Below the pieces are notes generated by a model. It had not been told where the DNA came from, did no database searches, and was given only the letters and a program-made list of their open reading frames with translations. The position numbers were made by a program, and so were the translations under genes. 64,000 nt of DNA from Qipengyuania aquimaris (GTDB lineage Bacteria > Pseudomonadota > Alphaproteobacteria > Sphingomonadales > Sphingomonadaceae), in the NCBI RefSeq assembly GCF_009827445.1, contig NZ_WTYI01000001.1:716172-780171 (forward strand), read 5' to 3'. Positions 1 through 8,827 of this stretch are shown one piece after another (position 1 is the first letter of the stretch; the number at the start of each line of letters is the position of its first letter).

Positions 1-1
1 C

Positions 2-1396
2 GTGAAGGTGGACCTGGGCGATGATCCGGATATCTACCTCGCCAGGGTCGATTGGGCAGGCAACGAACTTTACGTCCAGCGCCAAAACCGGGAGCAGACC
101 AAGCTCGATCTGCTGAAGGTCGATCCGGCCACCGGTGAAAGCGAAGTCGTGTTCACCGAGAACGCCGCAGTTGACGATTACTGGATCAACCTGTCGGACG
201 ACTACAAATGGCTGGATGACGGCAGCCTGATCTGGTGGTCGGAACGCGACGGATATGGCCATCTTTATCGCTACGCCGAAGGAAACTGGCAGCAGCTGAC
301 AAGCGGCGACTGGGTGGTGACGAAGCTGCTCGGCGTCGACCAGGCGCAGGGCCGCCTCTATTTCCAAGGGACGAAGGACGATGTCCTGGCGCAGCAGATC
401 TATAGGTTCGATCTTGCCGACCCGTCGGAGGTCACGCGCCTGACCGACCTGTCCTACGTCAATTCCGGCACCATGGATAACAAGGCGCAGACGCTGCTTG
501 TGACGCGCTCGAACGATGACCGCCCGCCGCAAAGCTATCTCGCGGATGCAGAGGGGACGCGTCTCGCCTGGATCGAGCAGAACGAGCTTGATGGTGATCA
601 TCCCTATGCGCCTTTTCTCGCCAGCCACAGGCCCACGCAATATGGCGTGCTTCCGGCCGAGGACGGCACGCTGCTCTATTGGGAAATGGTCGCGCCCGAC
701 CTTGAGCCGGGCAAGAAGTATCCGGTCTATTTCTACCATTATGGCGGACCTGGCCCGCAGATTGTTACGAAAGGCTGGAATGGCGCGCTGCGCCAGGCAA
801 TCGTCGACAAAGGCTATATCTGGTTCGCTCTCGACAACCGCGGCAGCGCCAATCGCGGGGTGAAGTTCGAACAACCGATCTACCGGGCCATGGGCGGCGT
901 CGAAGTACGCGACCAGAAGGCGGGGGCAGAATTCCTCACCCAGTTCGATTTTGTCGATCCCGACAAGATTGCGATCGATGGCTGGTCCTATGGCGGTTAC
1001 ATGACATTGAAGCAGCTTCAGGCCGACCCGGGTCTGTATGCCGCCGGTATCTCTGGTGCACCGGTCACGCGGTGGGAATTGTACGACACGCATTATACCG
1101 AGCGTTACATGGGTACGCCGCAGGACGACGCGGAGGCTTACGAGGCCGCTTCGGCCATTCCTGACGCGACGAAGATCACGGATCCCATGCTGCTGATTCA
1201 CGGGATGGCGGACGACAACGTCGTGTTCGAAAATGCGACCGAACTGATCTCCGCGATGCAGGAAGGCAATGTGCCGTTCCAGATGATGCTCTACCCCGGC
1301 TACACGCACCGCGTTTCGGGCGAGCAGATCTCACCGCATCGCTACAACACCGTGTTCCGCTTTCTGGAGCACCACGGAGTCACCCCGCCGGAGTGA
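2..1396 (+). CDS. S9 family peptidase, dipeptidyl-peptidase IV type (5' truncated)
   Basis: This is the C-terminal part of a prolyl-oligopeptidase-family serine peptidase. The window starts inside the gene, so the signal peptide and the first beta-propeller blades are missing, and the GTG at base 2 is not a start claim. About the first 220 visible residues read as propeller, and the rest is an alpha/beta hydrolase. The triad is complete: Ser in GWSYGG (fragment residue 329), Asp in HGMADDN (404) and His in YTHR (436), the DPP-IV arrangement. Family members remove dipeptides from proline-containing peptides, usually in the periplasm. The stop lies 85 bases before asd, which has its own ribosome site, so co-transcription is possible but not shown. 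Confidence 0.93.
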   Translation: MKVDLGDDPDIYLARVDWAGNELYVQRQNREQTKLDLLKVDPATGESEVVFTENAAVDDYWINLSDDYKWLDDGSLIWWSERDGYGHLYRYAEGNWQQLTSGDWVVTKLLGVDQAQGRLYFQGTKDDVLAQQIYRFDLADPSEVTRLTDLSYVNSGTMDNKAQTLLVTRSNDDRPPQSYLADAEGTRLAWIEQNELDGDHPYAPFLASHRPTQYGVLPAEDGTLLYWEMVAPDLEPGKKYPVYFYHYGGPGPQIVTKGWNGALRQAIVDKGYIWFALDNRGSANRGVKFEQPIYRAMGGVEVRDQKAGAEFLTQFDFVDPDKIAIDGWSYGGYMTLKQLQADPGLYAAGISGAPVTRWELYDTHYTERYMGTPQDDAEAYEAASAIPDATKITDPMLLIHGMADDNVVFENATELISAMQEGNVPFQMMLYPGYTHRVSGEQISPHRYNTVFRFLEHHGVTPPE

Positions 1397-1481
1397 CGCT
1401 TTGCCGCCCGCAATCGAATGTGCGCTTGCGGGCGCGCCGGCAATCGCTATCTCGGCGGCAGATTGATTTTGGAGAAGTGAT

Positions 1482-2507
1482 TTGGGCTATCGTGTTGCCG
1501 TAGTCGGCGCGACTGGAAATGTCGGACGCGAAATGATGATGGTGCTGGCCGAGCGCGGGTTCCCCTGCGACGAGGTGGCGGCCGTTGCCTCCAGCCGCTC
1601 GCACGGCACCGAGGTCGAATTCGGCGACACCGGCAAGATGCTCAAGTGCAAGAACATCGAGCATTTCGACTGGGCCGGCTGGGACATCGCCCTGTTCGCC
1701 GCCGGTAGCGGTCCGGCGAAGGAGTACGCGCCCAAAGCTGCTGCAGCGGGTTGCATCGTGATAGACAACAGCTCGCTTTACCGGATGGACCCGGACGTGC
1801 CGCTGATCGTGCCGGAAGTGAACCCGGAAGCGATCCACGACTATTCCAAGAAGAACATCATCGCGAATCCCAACTGCTCGACCGCGCAACTGGTTGTCGC
1901 GCTCAAGCCCTTGCACGACGCAGCGACGATCAAGCGCGTCGTCGTCTCCACCTACCAGTCGGTTTCCGGCGCGGGCAAGGCGGGCATGGATGAGCTGTTC
2001 GAACAGAGCCGCAATATCTTCGTTGGGGACTCTGTCGAACCGGTGAAGTTCACCAAGCAGATCGCCTTCAACGTGATCCCGCACATCGATGTCTTCCTGG
2101 ACGATGGTTCGACCAAGGAAGAATGGAAGATGGTGGTCGAGACCAAGAAGATCCTCGACCCGAAGATCAAGCTGTCGGCCACTTGCGTGCGCGTGCCGGT
2201 CTTCGTCGGCCATTCCGAAGCGGTGAACATCGAATTCGAGAACGAGCTTTCGGCGGAACAGGCGCAGGACATCCTGCGCGAAGCACCGGGCTGCATGCTC
2301 GTCGATAAGCGCGAAGATGGCGGCTACACCACGCCTGTCGAAGCGGCCGGCGACAGCGCCACCTACATCAGCCGGGTGCGCGAAGACGCCACGGTTGAGA
2401 ACGGCCTTGTCCTGTGGTGCGTATCCGACAACCTTCGCAAGGGCGCGGCACTCAACGCAGTGCAGATCGCCGAATTGCTCGGTCGCGAGGTCCTGAAGAA
2501 GGGATGA
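1482..2507 (+). CDS. asd: Aspartate-semialdehyde dehydrogenase
   Basis: Reduces aspartyl-4-phosphate to aspartate semialdehyde with NADPH, the branch point to lysine/diaminopimelate, threonine and methionine. The N-terminal GATGNVG nucleotide loop is present, the active-site Cys lies in NPNCS (residue 132) and the base His in VGHSE (residue 244). The length of 341 aa is normal. The start is TTG, chosen because GGAGAAG sits about 6 bases upstream and translation enters the Rossmann motif directly. Its stop overlaps the ATG of the next lipoprotein gene (ATGA), opening a run of closely coupled genes to 5435. Confidence 0.97.
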   Translation: MGYRVAVVGATGNVGREMMMVLAERGFPCDEVAAVASSRSHGTEVEFGDTGKMLKCKNIEHFDWAGWDIALFAAGSGPAKEYAPKAAAAGCIVIDNSSLYRMDPDVPLIVPEVNPEAIHDYSKKNIIANPNCSTAQLVVALKPLHDAATIKRVVVSTYQSVSGAGKAGMDELFEQSRNIFVGDSVEPVKFTKQIAFNVIPHIDVFLDDGSTKEEWKMVVETKKILDPKIKLSATCVRVPVFVGHSEAVNIEFENELSAEQAQDILREAPGCMLVDKREDGGYTTPVEAAGDSATYISRVREDATVENGLVLWCVSDNLRKGAALNAVQIAELLGREVLKKG

Positions 2508-3058
2508 TCAGAGCGGCTTCTCTTGCGGCGCTACCGATCGTCATTAGCCTTGCAGCTTGTAGTGAGGAACCTGCCCCCGAACCCGCGGAAATGCAGGTGG
2601 TCGACCGGTTTGAGGACGCGCGCATCGTCGTCAATGCCAACGGATTGGCCGCGGCAAGCGACAAGGGTGCTATGGTCATGCGGTTCGGCTCGCCTCGTGC
2701 GGAGGTCGACGCCATGGCTGAAAGCGCCTGGGGCGAGGCTGGCGAAAAATCGCGGCAGGAAGAATGTGGTGCAGGCGCTATGGATTTCACCTCTTACGGC
2801 CCGCTGCAAATCGCTTACCAGGATGATCGCTTTGCGGGATGGTTCGTGCGTGAGGGCGAGGGCGTCGTCACGTCGGATGGCATCCGGACAGGCGCGACAC
2901 TTGAAGCGTTGAAATCAGAACGTCAGGTGCGCGAGATCGACAGCACCTTACCCGGCGAATTCGAATATACGACCGGTGATTTCGGCACGATCAGGGGTTT
3001 CGCGGAGGACGGGACGATAACGGCCCTACAGGCCGGATTGAGCTGCTTCTTCCGCTGA
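2504..3058 (+). CDS. Small lipoprotein of unknown function
   Basis: A 184-aa protein with a clear lipoprotein signal: a hydrophobic stretch ending in LAAC with Cys at residue 19, followed by an acidic, Pro-rich linker. The mature part has a region around VMRFGSPRAEV and two Cys residues, one in EECGAG and one near the C-terminus (SCFF), that could form a disulfide. It should be anchored in the envelope. The start ATG overlaps the asd stop (ATGA), so it is probably translated from the asd message, although nothing suggests a role in amino-acid synthesis. I do not recognise the family. Confidence 0.8.
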   Translation: MIRAASLAALPIVISLAACSEEPAPEPAEMQVVDRFEDARIVVNANGLAAASDKGAMVMRFGSPRAEVDAMAESAWGEAGEKSRQEECGAGAMDFTSYGPLQIAYQDDRFAGWFVREGEGVVTSDGIRTGATLEALKSERQVREIDSTLPGEFEYTTGDFGTIRGFAEDGTITALQAGLSCFFR

Positions 3059-3083
3059 GGCTACGCGTCTGTATAAGGCAGGC

Positions 3084-3731
3084 ATGACCCTTACCGCAGA
3101 GCTCTATTTCAGCTTTCGTTCGCCCTACAGCTATCTTTCGGTCGGTCGTTACCGCGCGATGACCGAAGAGTTCGATCTCAAGATCGCGCTAAGGCCCGTC
3201 TACCCGCTTGCGATCCGGCAGCCAGATTTCTTCGAACGCAACCACCCGAACTGGCTCGGCTACACCATGCGGGACATGATCCGCGTGGCTCAATTCCACG
3301 ACATTCCCTTCGGCGCGCCGCGGCCCGATCCCATTATCCAGGACATGGCGACGCGGCAGATCGCCGACGACCAGCCTTATATTCGCCGCGTGACGCGCAT
3401 GGGGCAGGCCGCTGCCCGACGCGGTGCCGGGCTGGTTTTCGCAGCCGAAGCGGGCCGGTTGATCTGGGGCGGGCAGGAGAACTGGCACGAAGGCGGACAC
3501 CTCGACCGCGCGCTGGAGGCAGCCGGACTGGGGGTCGAGGAAATTATCGCCGAGGTGCAGGGCGATGCAAAGACGCTGGACGCCGAGATTGCCGCCAACC
3601 AGGAAGCGCTCGAAGCCGCCGGCCACTGGGGTGTGCCCACGCTAGTCTTCGACGGAGAGCCTTTCTTCGGGCAGGACCGTATCGAAATGGTCAAATGGCG
3701 GATGGAGCAGAAGGGGTTGGAAAAGCGGTGA
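3084..3731 (+). CDS. 2-hydroxychromene-2-carboxylate isomerase-like DsbA-family protein
   Basis: A 215-aa thioredoxin-fold protein of the DsbA/HCCA-isomerase (kappa glutathione transferase) family. The N-terminal FRSPYSYL segment carries the Ser that, in this family, contacts glutathione in place of a CxxC. The C-terminal GVPT cis-proline loop and FFGQDR motif are typical. Family members isomerise aromatic breakdown products or act as glutathione-dependent oxidoreductases; the actual substrate is unknown. The following GFA-family gene overlaps its stop (GTGA), and two glutathione-linked families side by side suggest a shared detoxification role, which is inference. Confidence 0.85.
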   Translation: MTLTAELYFSFRSPYSYLSVGRYRAMTEEFDLKIALRPVYPLAIRQPDFFERNHPNWLGYTMRDMIRVAQFHDIPFGAPRPDPIIQDMATRQIADDQPYIRRVTRMGQAAARRGAGLVFAAEAGRLIWGGQENWHEGGHLDRALEAAGLGVEEIIAEVQGDAKTLDAEIAANQEALEAAGHWGVPTLVFDGEPFFGQDRIEMVKWRMEQKGLEKR

Positions 3732-4177
3732 AGGGAGAATTGACCGGCGGGTGCTTGTGCGGCTCGGTGCGCTATGTGCTCAAGGAAGGCATGCGGCTTG
3801 CGCCATATGCCTGCCATTGCACCGACTGCCAGAAGCGGACCGGCACGGCGTTTTCGGAACACATGCTGTTCGCGGAGAAAGATATCGAGGTCGAAGGTGC
3901 GCTCGATACTGCGGAATATACGCAACCTTCCGGCGCGAAATCTACGATTTATGGATGTGGGACCTGCAAGGCTAGGATCTACGCGGTAAACGACCGCCGG
4001 GCCGGCTTCGCCAGCTTGCGGTGCGGAACACTGGACGTCAGCAGCGACATCGTCCCCGCGGCACATGTCTGGGTGAAGAGCAAGCAACCGTGGATCTTGA
4101 TCCCGAAGGATAGCAAGACGATGGAAACGCAGCCGTCCTCTACGGAAGAATGGGTCTCGCTGGTGGGGCTGGCATGA
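3728..4177 (+). CDS. GFA (CENP-V type) zinc-binding protein
   Basis: A 149-aa member of the GFA/CENP-V family, whose best-known member is glutathione-dependent formaldehyde-activating enzyme. It has the expected cysteine pattern for two zinc sites: CLC near the N-terminus, CHCTDC at about residues 30-35 and CGTC at about 77-80. The GTG start is chosen because it overlaps the preceding stop (GTGA) and leads straight into GELTGGCLCG, the normal family N-terminus. Most family members have unknown substrates, so formaldehyde activity should not be assumed. Confidence 0.88.
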   Translation: MKGELTGGCLCGSVRYVLKEGMRLAPYACHCTDCQKRTGTAFSEHMLFAEKDIEVEGALDTAEYTQPSGAKSTIYGCGTCKARIYAVNDRRAGFASLRCGTLDVSSDIVPAAHVWVKSKQPWILIPKDSKTMETQPSSTEEWVSLVGLA

Positions 4178-4929
4178 GCGCCGAACATTTCGAAAGCTTC
4201 GACGGTACTCGGCTGGCCATTCACCGTGTCGGCGAGGGCAAACCGCTGGTCTTGCTCCATGGCCTGTTTTCAAGCGCGCAGATGAACTGGATCAAGTTCG
4301 GGCATGCCGAGGAGATCGCCTCGCGTGGGTACGAGGTCATCATGCTCGATTTTCGGGTCCATGGTGACAGCGAAGCCCCGGAGGAGCCGGAGAGGTATCC
4401 GCTAAACGTCCTCGTGCGGGATGTGGCGGCGCTTGTCGATCATCTAGGGCTCGAGGTCTATGACCTCGGCGGATTTTCTCTGGGGGCGCGGACATCGCTG
4501 CATGGCGTGGCGCATGGAATCCTGTCGCCAGAGCGGGTGATCGTGGGAGGCATGGGCACGGCGGGTCTTGGCGAATGGGGCAAGCGCAGCGCATTCTTCA
4601 AGCGCTTGATCGATGAGTTCGACACGATCGAGCGCGGTGACCCGGCGTATTTTTCGATGCAGTTCCTGAAGTCGCAAGGCGTGAATCGCACCGCGGCGCG
4701 GCTCTTGCTCGACACGATGCCGGATCTCGATCTCGCGATGCTGGACAATGTCTCCATGCCGACGCTGGTCGTGTGCGGTGACGAGGACCGCGATAACGGC
4801 TCCGCAGAAGCGCTGGCCGAACTTTTGCCGAATGCCGAATATGCCGAAGTCCCGGGTACCCACATGGGAAGCGTTACCAAGCCCGATCTCGGACGGGCGA
4901 TGGCCGACTGGCTGGATCGGACCGCGTGA
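4174..4929 (+). CDS. Alpha/beta hydrolase
   Basis: A 251-aa alpha/beta-hydrolase-fold enzyme with the oxyanion segment LLHGLFSS at about residue 30, the nucleophile elbow GFSLGA at about residue 105, the acid in VVCGDEDRD, and a C-terminal His in PGTHMG. There is no signal peptide, so it is probably cytoplasmic. The substrate cannot be told from sequence; esterase, lipase and haloperoxidase-like members all look like this. The start overlaps the stop of the GFA gene (ATGA) and its own stop overlaps the start of the next membrane protein (GTGA), so it lies inside a translationally coupled chain. Confidence 0.88.
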   Translation: MSAEHFESFDGTRLAIHRVGEGKPLVLLHGLFSSAQMNWIKFGHAEEIASRGYEVIMLDFRVHGDSEAPEEPERYPLNVLVRDVAALVDHLGLEVYDLGGFSLGARTSLHGVAHGILSPERVIVGGMGTAGLGEWGKRSAFFKRLIDEFDTIERGDPAYFSMQFLKSQGVNRTAARLLLDTMPDLDLAMLDNVSMPTLVVCGDEDRDNGSAEALAELLPNAEYAEVPGTHMGSVTKPDLGRAMADWLDRTA

Positions 4930-5435
4930 ATCTGCTTGTCCGTTACTGGTGGATCATCTGGCTCCTCGGCCTGCTGGTGTTTGCCCTGTTGCGTATCCCG
5001 CACGGGCCCTTGGCAATCCCCGAGGTTCCCGGCGGCATATTCGATCACCAGGCTGCGGGTAGTGCAGCCGAAGTCAACCGCATCCAGCAGGCGTGGGGCG
5101 ATGCGGGCCTGCTCGGTCACGCGCAATGGGGGATGATCGGCGATTTCCTCTTCATCGGGCTCTACGGCATCGGTGCGACCTTGGGCGGCATGGCCTTGCG
5201 TCGTTCATTTCCCACTGCGGGAATGGTTGTTGCTGCAGCGGGCGGGATTTTCCTTGTCACCGATTACGCTGAGACGATCGCGCAATTCATCCAACTGACT
5301 TCTATGCAAGGGGATGACGGGCTCGCTCGGCTCGCCGCAACTATGCAACCTATCAAGATGGTCGCGTTTGGCGTGAGCTTCCTCGGCATATTGGCCTTGC
5401 TTGTCGTTCGTCGAATGAGAAACCGAGCGGGTTGA
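4926..5435 (+). CDS. Four-helix integral membrane protein, unknown function
   Basis: A 169-aa protein with apparent transmembrane helices at about residues 7-25, 75-92, 98-118 and 145-163, and a polar loop after the first helix. No catalytic or binding motif is evident and I do not recognise the family. The GTG start overlaps the stop of the upstream hydrolase (GTGA), which makes it the last gene of the coupled run that begins with asd. A 67-bp gap containing an inverted repeat separates it from the M2 peptidase gene. Confidence 0.75.
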   Translation: MNLLVRYWWIIWLLGLLVFALLRIPHGPLAIPEVPGGIFDHQAAGSAAEVNRIQQAWGDAGLLGHAQWGMIGDFLFIGLYGIGATLGGMALRRSFPTAGMVVAAAGGIFLVTDYAETIAQFIQLTSMQGDDGLARLAATMQPIKMVAFGVSFLGILALLVVRRMRNRAG

Positions 5436-5455
5436 TAAAGCCTCCAGACAGGTGC

Positions 5456-5481
5456 AATCCGGTGACATACGAAACCGGATT
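5456..5481. repeat. Inverted repeat upstream of M2 peptidase gene
   Basis: AATCCGGT at 5456-5463 and ACCGGATT at 5474-5481 are perfect 8-bp inverted copies separated by 10 bases. They lie 21 bases before the ATG of the M2 peptidase gene. No T-run follows, so it is a poor terminator. An operator or a 5'-leader hairpin are the reasonable alternatives. Confidence 0.5.
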
Positions 5482-5502
5482 ACCCTGTTCGAGAGGATAC
5501 AC

Positions 5503-7365
5503 ATGAAATTCGCACCCGTAGCGCTGTCCGCGCTCGCCATTTCGCTTGCTGCCTGCACCACCGCAAATGCGGAGCCGATGCCTTCCGCACCGCTCGCGCC
5601 GGTGGCAGATGCCGATCCTTATCCGATGACGCCGACAGGGGCGGCTGCATGGGTCGACATGGTCGAAAAGGACCTCTTCGATTTCGGCGTCGAATACGCG
5701 CGCGTTGCCTGGCTCAACTCAACGTATATCGTTCACGACAGCGATATGCTCGCTGCGAAATACGGGGCCGAAGCGACCCAGAAATCGGTCGCTTATGCGA
5801 ACAAGGCGGCCGAATATGCACGGGTCGCCGGCCTCGATCCCGAAGTCGCTCGCAAGCTCGATATCCTGCGCAACGGCATCGTCATGCCCGCTCCGGTCCG
5901 CGATGGCGCCGCAACCGAACTCTCCGACATCGCGACGCGCCTTGGTTCCGCCTATGGCAAGGGCAAGGGCACGCTGAACGGAGAGGAGATCAACGGCTCC
6001 GATATCGAAGCCGAGATGGGCAACCTCGAACGCACTCCCGAAGAACTCGCCGAAATGTGGGCCAGCTGGCACGACAATGTCGGCGCGCCGATGCGCAGCG
6101 ACTACCTGCGCATGATCGGTATTGCCAACGAGGGTTCGAAGGAGCTTGGCTTCAACGACCTGGGCGCAATGTGGCGCTCCAATTACGACATGGATCCCGA
6201 CCAGTTCGCCGCCGAGACGGAACGGATGTGGCAGGAAGTGAAGCCGCTCTACATGGCGCTGCACACCTATGTCCGCTCCAAGCTCAACGAGAAGTATGGC
6301 GACGCCGTGCAGCCCGCGACCGGACCCATTCGCGCCGACCTGCTCGGCAATATGTGGGCGCAGGAATGGGGCAATATCTACCCGCTCGTCGCTCCCGAGG
6401 GCGCCGGTGACATCGGCTATGACCTGACTGAGCTCATCGAAGAAGACGGTATGGACGAGGTCCAGATGGTCCGCGTGGGCGAACAGTTCTTCTCTTCGCT
6501 CGGCTTCGAACCGCTTCCGGAAACCTTCTGGGAGCGCAGCCAGTTCACCAAGCCGCGTGACCGCGAAGTGGTCTGCCACGCCAGCGCCTGGGACGTGGAC
6601 AATGTCGACGACCTGCGCATCAAGATGTGCATCAAGCGCAATGCCGACGACTTCAAGGTCATCCACCACGAGCTTGGTCACAATTACTACCAGCGTGCCT
6701 ACAACCAGCAGGATTACCTGCATCTCAACGGCGCGAACGACGGCTTCCACGAAGCGATCGGCGACATGATCGCGCTGTCGATTACGCCCGAATACCTGGT
6801 GCAAATCGACATGCTTGATCGTGCAGACGTGCCGAGCGCGGACAAGGACATTGGCCTGCTGCTGCGCGAGGCGATGGACAAGGTGGCCTTCCTGCCCTTC
6901 GGCCTGATGGTCGACCGTTATCGCTGGGGCCTGTTCGACGGGTCGATCCCCGCCGAAGGCCTCAACGCCGGCTGGAACGACCTGCGCCTCGAATACCAGG
7001 GCATTACGCCCCCGGTGGCGCGCGATGAGACGAAGTTCGACGCGGGCGCGAAGTACCACATCCCGGGCAACGTGCCTTACACGCGTTACTTCCTCGCGCG
7101 GATCCTGCAGTTCCAGTTCTACAAAGCTGCGTGCGACCAGGCTGGCTGGGAAGGGCCACTTCACCGCTGCTCGTTCTATGGCAATGAGGAAGTGGGCAAG
7201 AACCTCAACGCCATGCTGGAAATGGGCGCAAGCAAGCCGTGGCCCGATGCTCTGGAAGCCTTCACCGGCGAGCGGCAGATGTCCGGCAAGGCAATGGTCG
7301 AGTATTTCGCACCTTTGATGGCTTGGCTGGAAGAGCAGAACCAGGGCAAGCCGCAGGGATGGTAA
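5503..7365 (+). CDS. M2 family metallopeptidase (ACE-like peptidyl-dipeptidase), lipoprotein
   Basis: A 620-aa zinc dipeptidyl carboxypeptidase of the angiotensin-converting-enzyme family. The zinc motif is HELGH at residues 389-393 with the third ligand Glu at 417 (in HEAIGD), the same 28-residue spacing as in ACE. The N-terminus is a lipoprotein signal ending LAAC with Cys18, so the enzyme should be tethered in the periplasm and remove C-terminal dipeptides from peptides. The ATG at 5503 is chosen because it begins the signal sequence and follows GAGAGGA. The beta-propeller lipoprotein gene starts 2 bases after its stop, so the two are almost certainly co-transcribed. Confidence 0.95.
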   Translation: MKFAPVALSALAISLAACTTANAEPMPSAPLAPVADADPYPMTPTGAAAWVDMVEKDLFDFGVEYARVAWLNSTYIVHDSDMLAAKYGAEATQKSVAYANKAAEYARVAGLDPEVARKLDILRNGIVMPAPVRDGAATELSDIATRLGSAYGKGKGTLNGEEINGSDIEAEMGNLERTPEELAEMWASWHDNVGAPMRSDYLRMIGIANEGSKELGFNDLGAMWRSNYDMDPDQFAAETERMWQEVKPLYMALHTYVRSKLNEKYGDAVQPATGPIRADLLGNMWAQEWGNIYPLVAPEGAGDIGYDLTELIEEDGMDEVQMVRVGEQFFSSLGFEPLPETFWERSQFTKPRDREVVCHASAWDVDNVDDLRIKMCIKRNADDFKVIHHELGHNYYQRAYNQQDYLHLNGANDGFHEAIGDMIALSITPEYLVQIDMLDRADVPSADKDIGLLLREAMDKVAFLPFGLMVDRYRWGLFDGSIPAEGLNAGWNDLRLEYQGITPPVARDETKFDAGAKYHIPGNVPYTRYFLARILQFQFYKAACDQAGWEGPLHRCSFYGNEEVGKNLNAMLEMGASKPWPDALEAFTGERQMSGKAMVEYFAPLMAWLEEQNQGKPQGW

Positions 7366-7367
7366 GA

Positions 7368-8369
7368 ATGCGGATCGCGGCGCTCCTCCCCATCCTGCTC
7401 GCGTCTTGCGCGCCGGTGGCGGAGGACGGGCCGCGTGCCGTATCTGACAGTCATGCAGATGGCGCGCTGTTCGTGGCGGGCAAGTTCGGCAACACGCTGG
7501 CCAAGATCGACCTTGCCAGCGGGACCGAGGTTGCGCGGGTGGACAGCTGCGCCAACCCGCACGAACTGGCGACGTCACCCGACGGCAAACACGTGGCACT
7601 CGCGTGCTATGGCGGAACCAGTGTCGACATTTTTCGGACCAGCGACCTCGGCCGCGTGAAGTCGGTGGAGCTTGGTGAAAGCGCACGTCCGCACGGGATC
7701 GTATGGCACCCGAACGGCGATCTCTACGCAACCGCCGAGGGGCGGCAGTCAGTCTTCTGGATCCGCTCCCCGATGGGCGAGCACGAGACGTTCGAATATT
7801 CGACAGGGAAGGTAGGCAGCCACATGGTTGCCGTCTCGCCCGATGCGCGTCACGCCTGGACGACCGATCTCGGCTCGAAGACAGTCACGCTGGTCGATTT
7901 GAAGACCCGCCGCGCCCCGCTCTCGGTCGAAGTGGGTGAGGAACCAGAAGGCATTGCGCTAAGCCCCGATGGCGAGACGCTGTGGGTCTCCGCACGCGGC
8001 TCCAACAAGGCTTTCGCGCTTGATCCCATGTCCCTCGCGATCCGCAAGGAGGTCGATACCGGACGCTTCCCGTTGCGTATTGCTGTCCGTCCGCAAGGTG
8101 ACTTCGCGGTGACCAGCGACCTTGCCGATGGCGGTCTGTCGGTGATCGATACCGCGACCGGAGACGTCGTGCGCACTATTCCTGTATCCAGTCCCGAAGA
8201 AGCGCAGATGCGCTTTCAGGTCACGATCCTGTGGTCGCCCGACGGGGAACGGCTTTACGCCGCAGAGACACGTTCGGACACAATCGCGGAAGTCGATTTC
8301 GCTAGCGGAGAGGTCTTGCGCCGCCTACCGGGTGACGGAGGCGGAGACGGACTGGCGATCATCGAATGA
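7368..8369 (+). CDS. YVTN-type beta-propeller lipoprotein
   Basis: A 333-aa protein with a short lipoprotein signal (LLASC, Cys at about 14) followed by repeated blades of about 42 residues. The repeats have the form SPDGKH, WHPNGD, SPDARH, SPDGET and SPDGER, each followed by strands such as VDLKT or VDFASGEV. This is the seven-bladed YVTN/surface-layer propeller type, a binding or scaffold fold with no catalytic residues visible. The ATG lies 2 bases after the M2 peptidase stop, and its own stop overlaps the start of the RimB-like protease gene (ATGA). A link to peptide handling in the periplasm is inference from position only. Confidence 0.85.
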   Translation: MRIAALLPILLASCAPVAEDGPRAVSDSHADGALFVAGKFGNTLAKIDLASGTEVARVDSCANPHELATSPDGKHVALACYGGTSVDIFRTSDLGRVKSVELGESARPHGIVWHPNGDLYATAEGRQSVFWIRSPMGEHETFEYSTGKVGSHMVAVSPDARHAWTTDLGSKTVTLVDLKTRRAPLSVEVGEEPEGIALSPDGETLWVSARGSNKAFALDPMSLAIRKEVDTGRFPLRIAVRPQGDFAVTSDLADGGLSVIDTATGDVVRTIPVSSPEEAQMRFQVTILWSPDGERLYAAETRSDTIAEVDFASGEVLRRLPGDGGGDGLAIIE

Positions 8370-8827
8370 GCGATAAGAAGATTTTGCCCGTGGTGGGGTG
8401 GCGGGAGCTGGTACACCTTCCCGAGCTTGGTCTGCGGGGTATTCCCGCGAAAATCGATACCGGAGCGCGCACGTCGTCCTTGCACGGCGTGGTGCTTGAC
8501 GAGTTCGAACGTGACGGAGAGAAATACGTCCGTTTCGCCGTCGACTTCGAAAAGCCCCATGTGCGTCAGATATGCGAGGCTGTTCATGTCGATATCCGCG
8601 GGATCACCAGTTCCAACGGCGAGACGCAGTATCGTTATGTCATCAAGACGCCATTGAAGATCGGCGACATCAGGTTTCGTGCGGAAATCAGCCTGGCCGA
8701 CCGGTCGGACATGAAATTCCCGATGCTGATCGGCCGCTCGTCCCTGCGTCGTAGATTTGTCGTGGATTCAGGATATTCCTGGCTCCAGACGCCCGAAATG
8801 AAGGTCAAGAAAGGCCACAAGCCATGA
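8366..8827 (+). CDS. RimB-like retropepsin-fold protease (ATP-dependent zinc protease family)
   Basis: A 153-aa protein of the family annotated as ATP-dependent zinc protease, which has a retropepsin-like fold. The aspartic-protease signature is DTGARTSSL with Asp at residue 31, followed by a conserved GRSSL region near the C-terminus. In Pseudomonas fluorescens the equivalent RimB is encoded with RimK and modulates glutamylation of ribosomal protein S6. Here its stop overlaps the rimK start (ATGA), which fits that partnership. The gene start also overlaps the propeller gene stop. The function is assigned from family and neighbourhood; no zinc motif is visible. Confidence 0.88.
   Translation: MSDKKILPVVGWRELVHLPELGLRGIPAKIDTGARTSSLHGVVLDEFERDGEKYVRFAVDFEKPHVRQICEAVHVDIRGITSSNGETQYRYVIKTPLKIGDIRFRAEISLADRSDMKFPMLIGRSSLRRRFVVDSGYSWLQTPEMKVKKGHKP

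Noticed and set aside
5719..7731. 670-codon open frame on the minus strand
   Set aside because: Antisense to the M2 peptidase with its clear HELGH motif and signal peptide. No domain in the antisense product.
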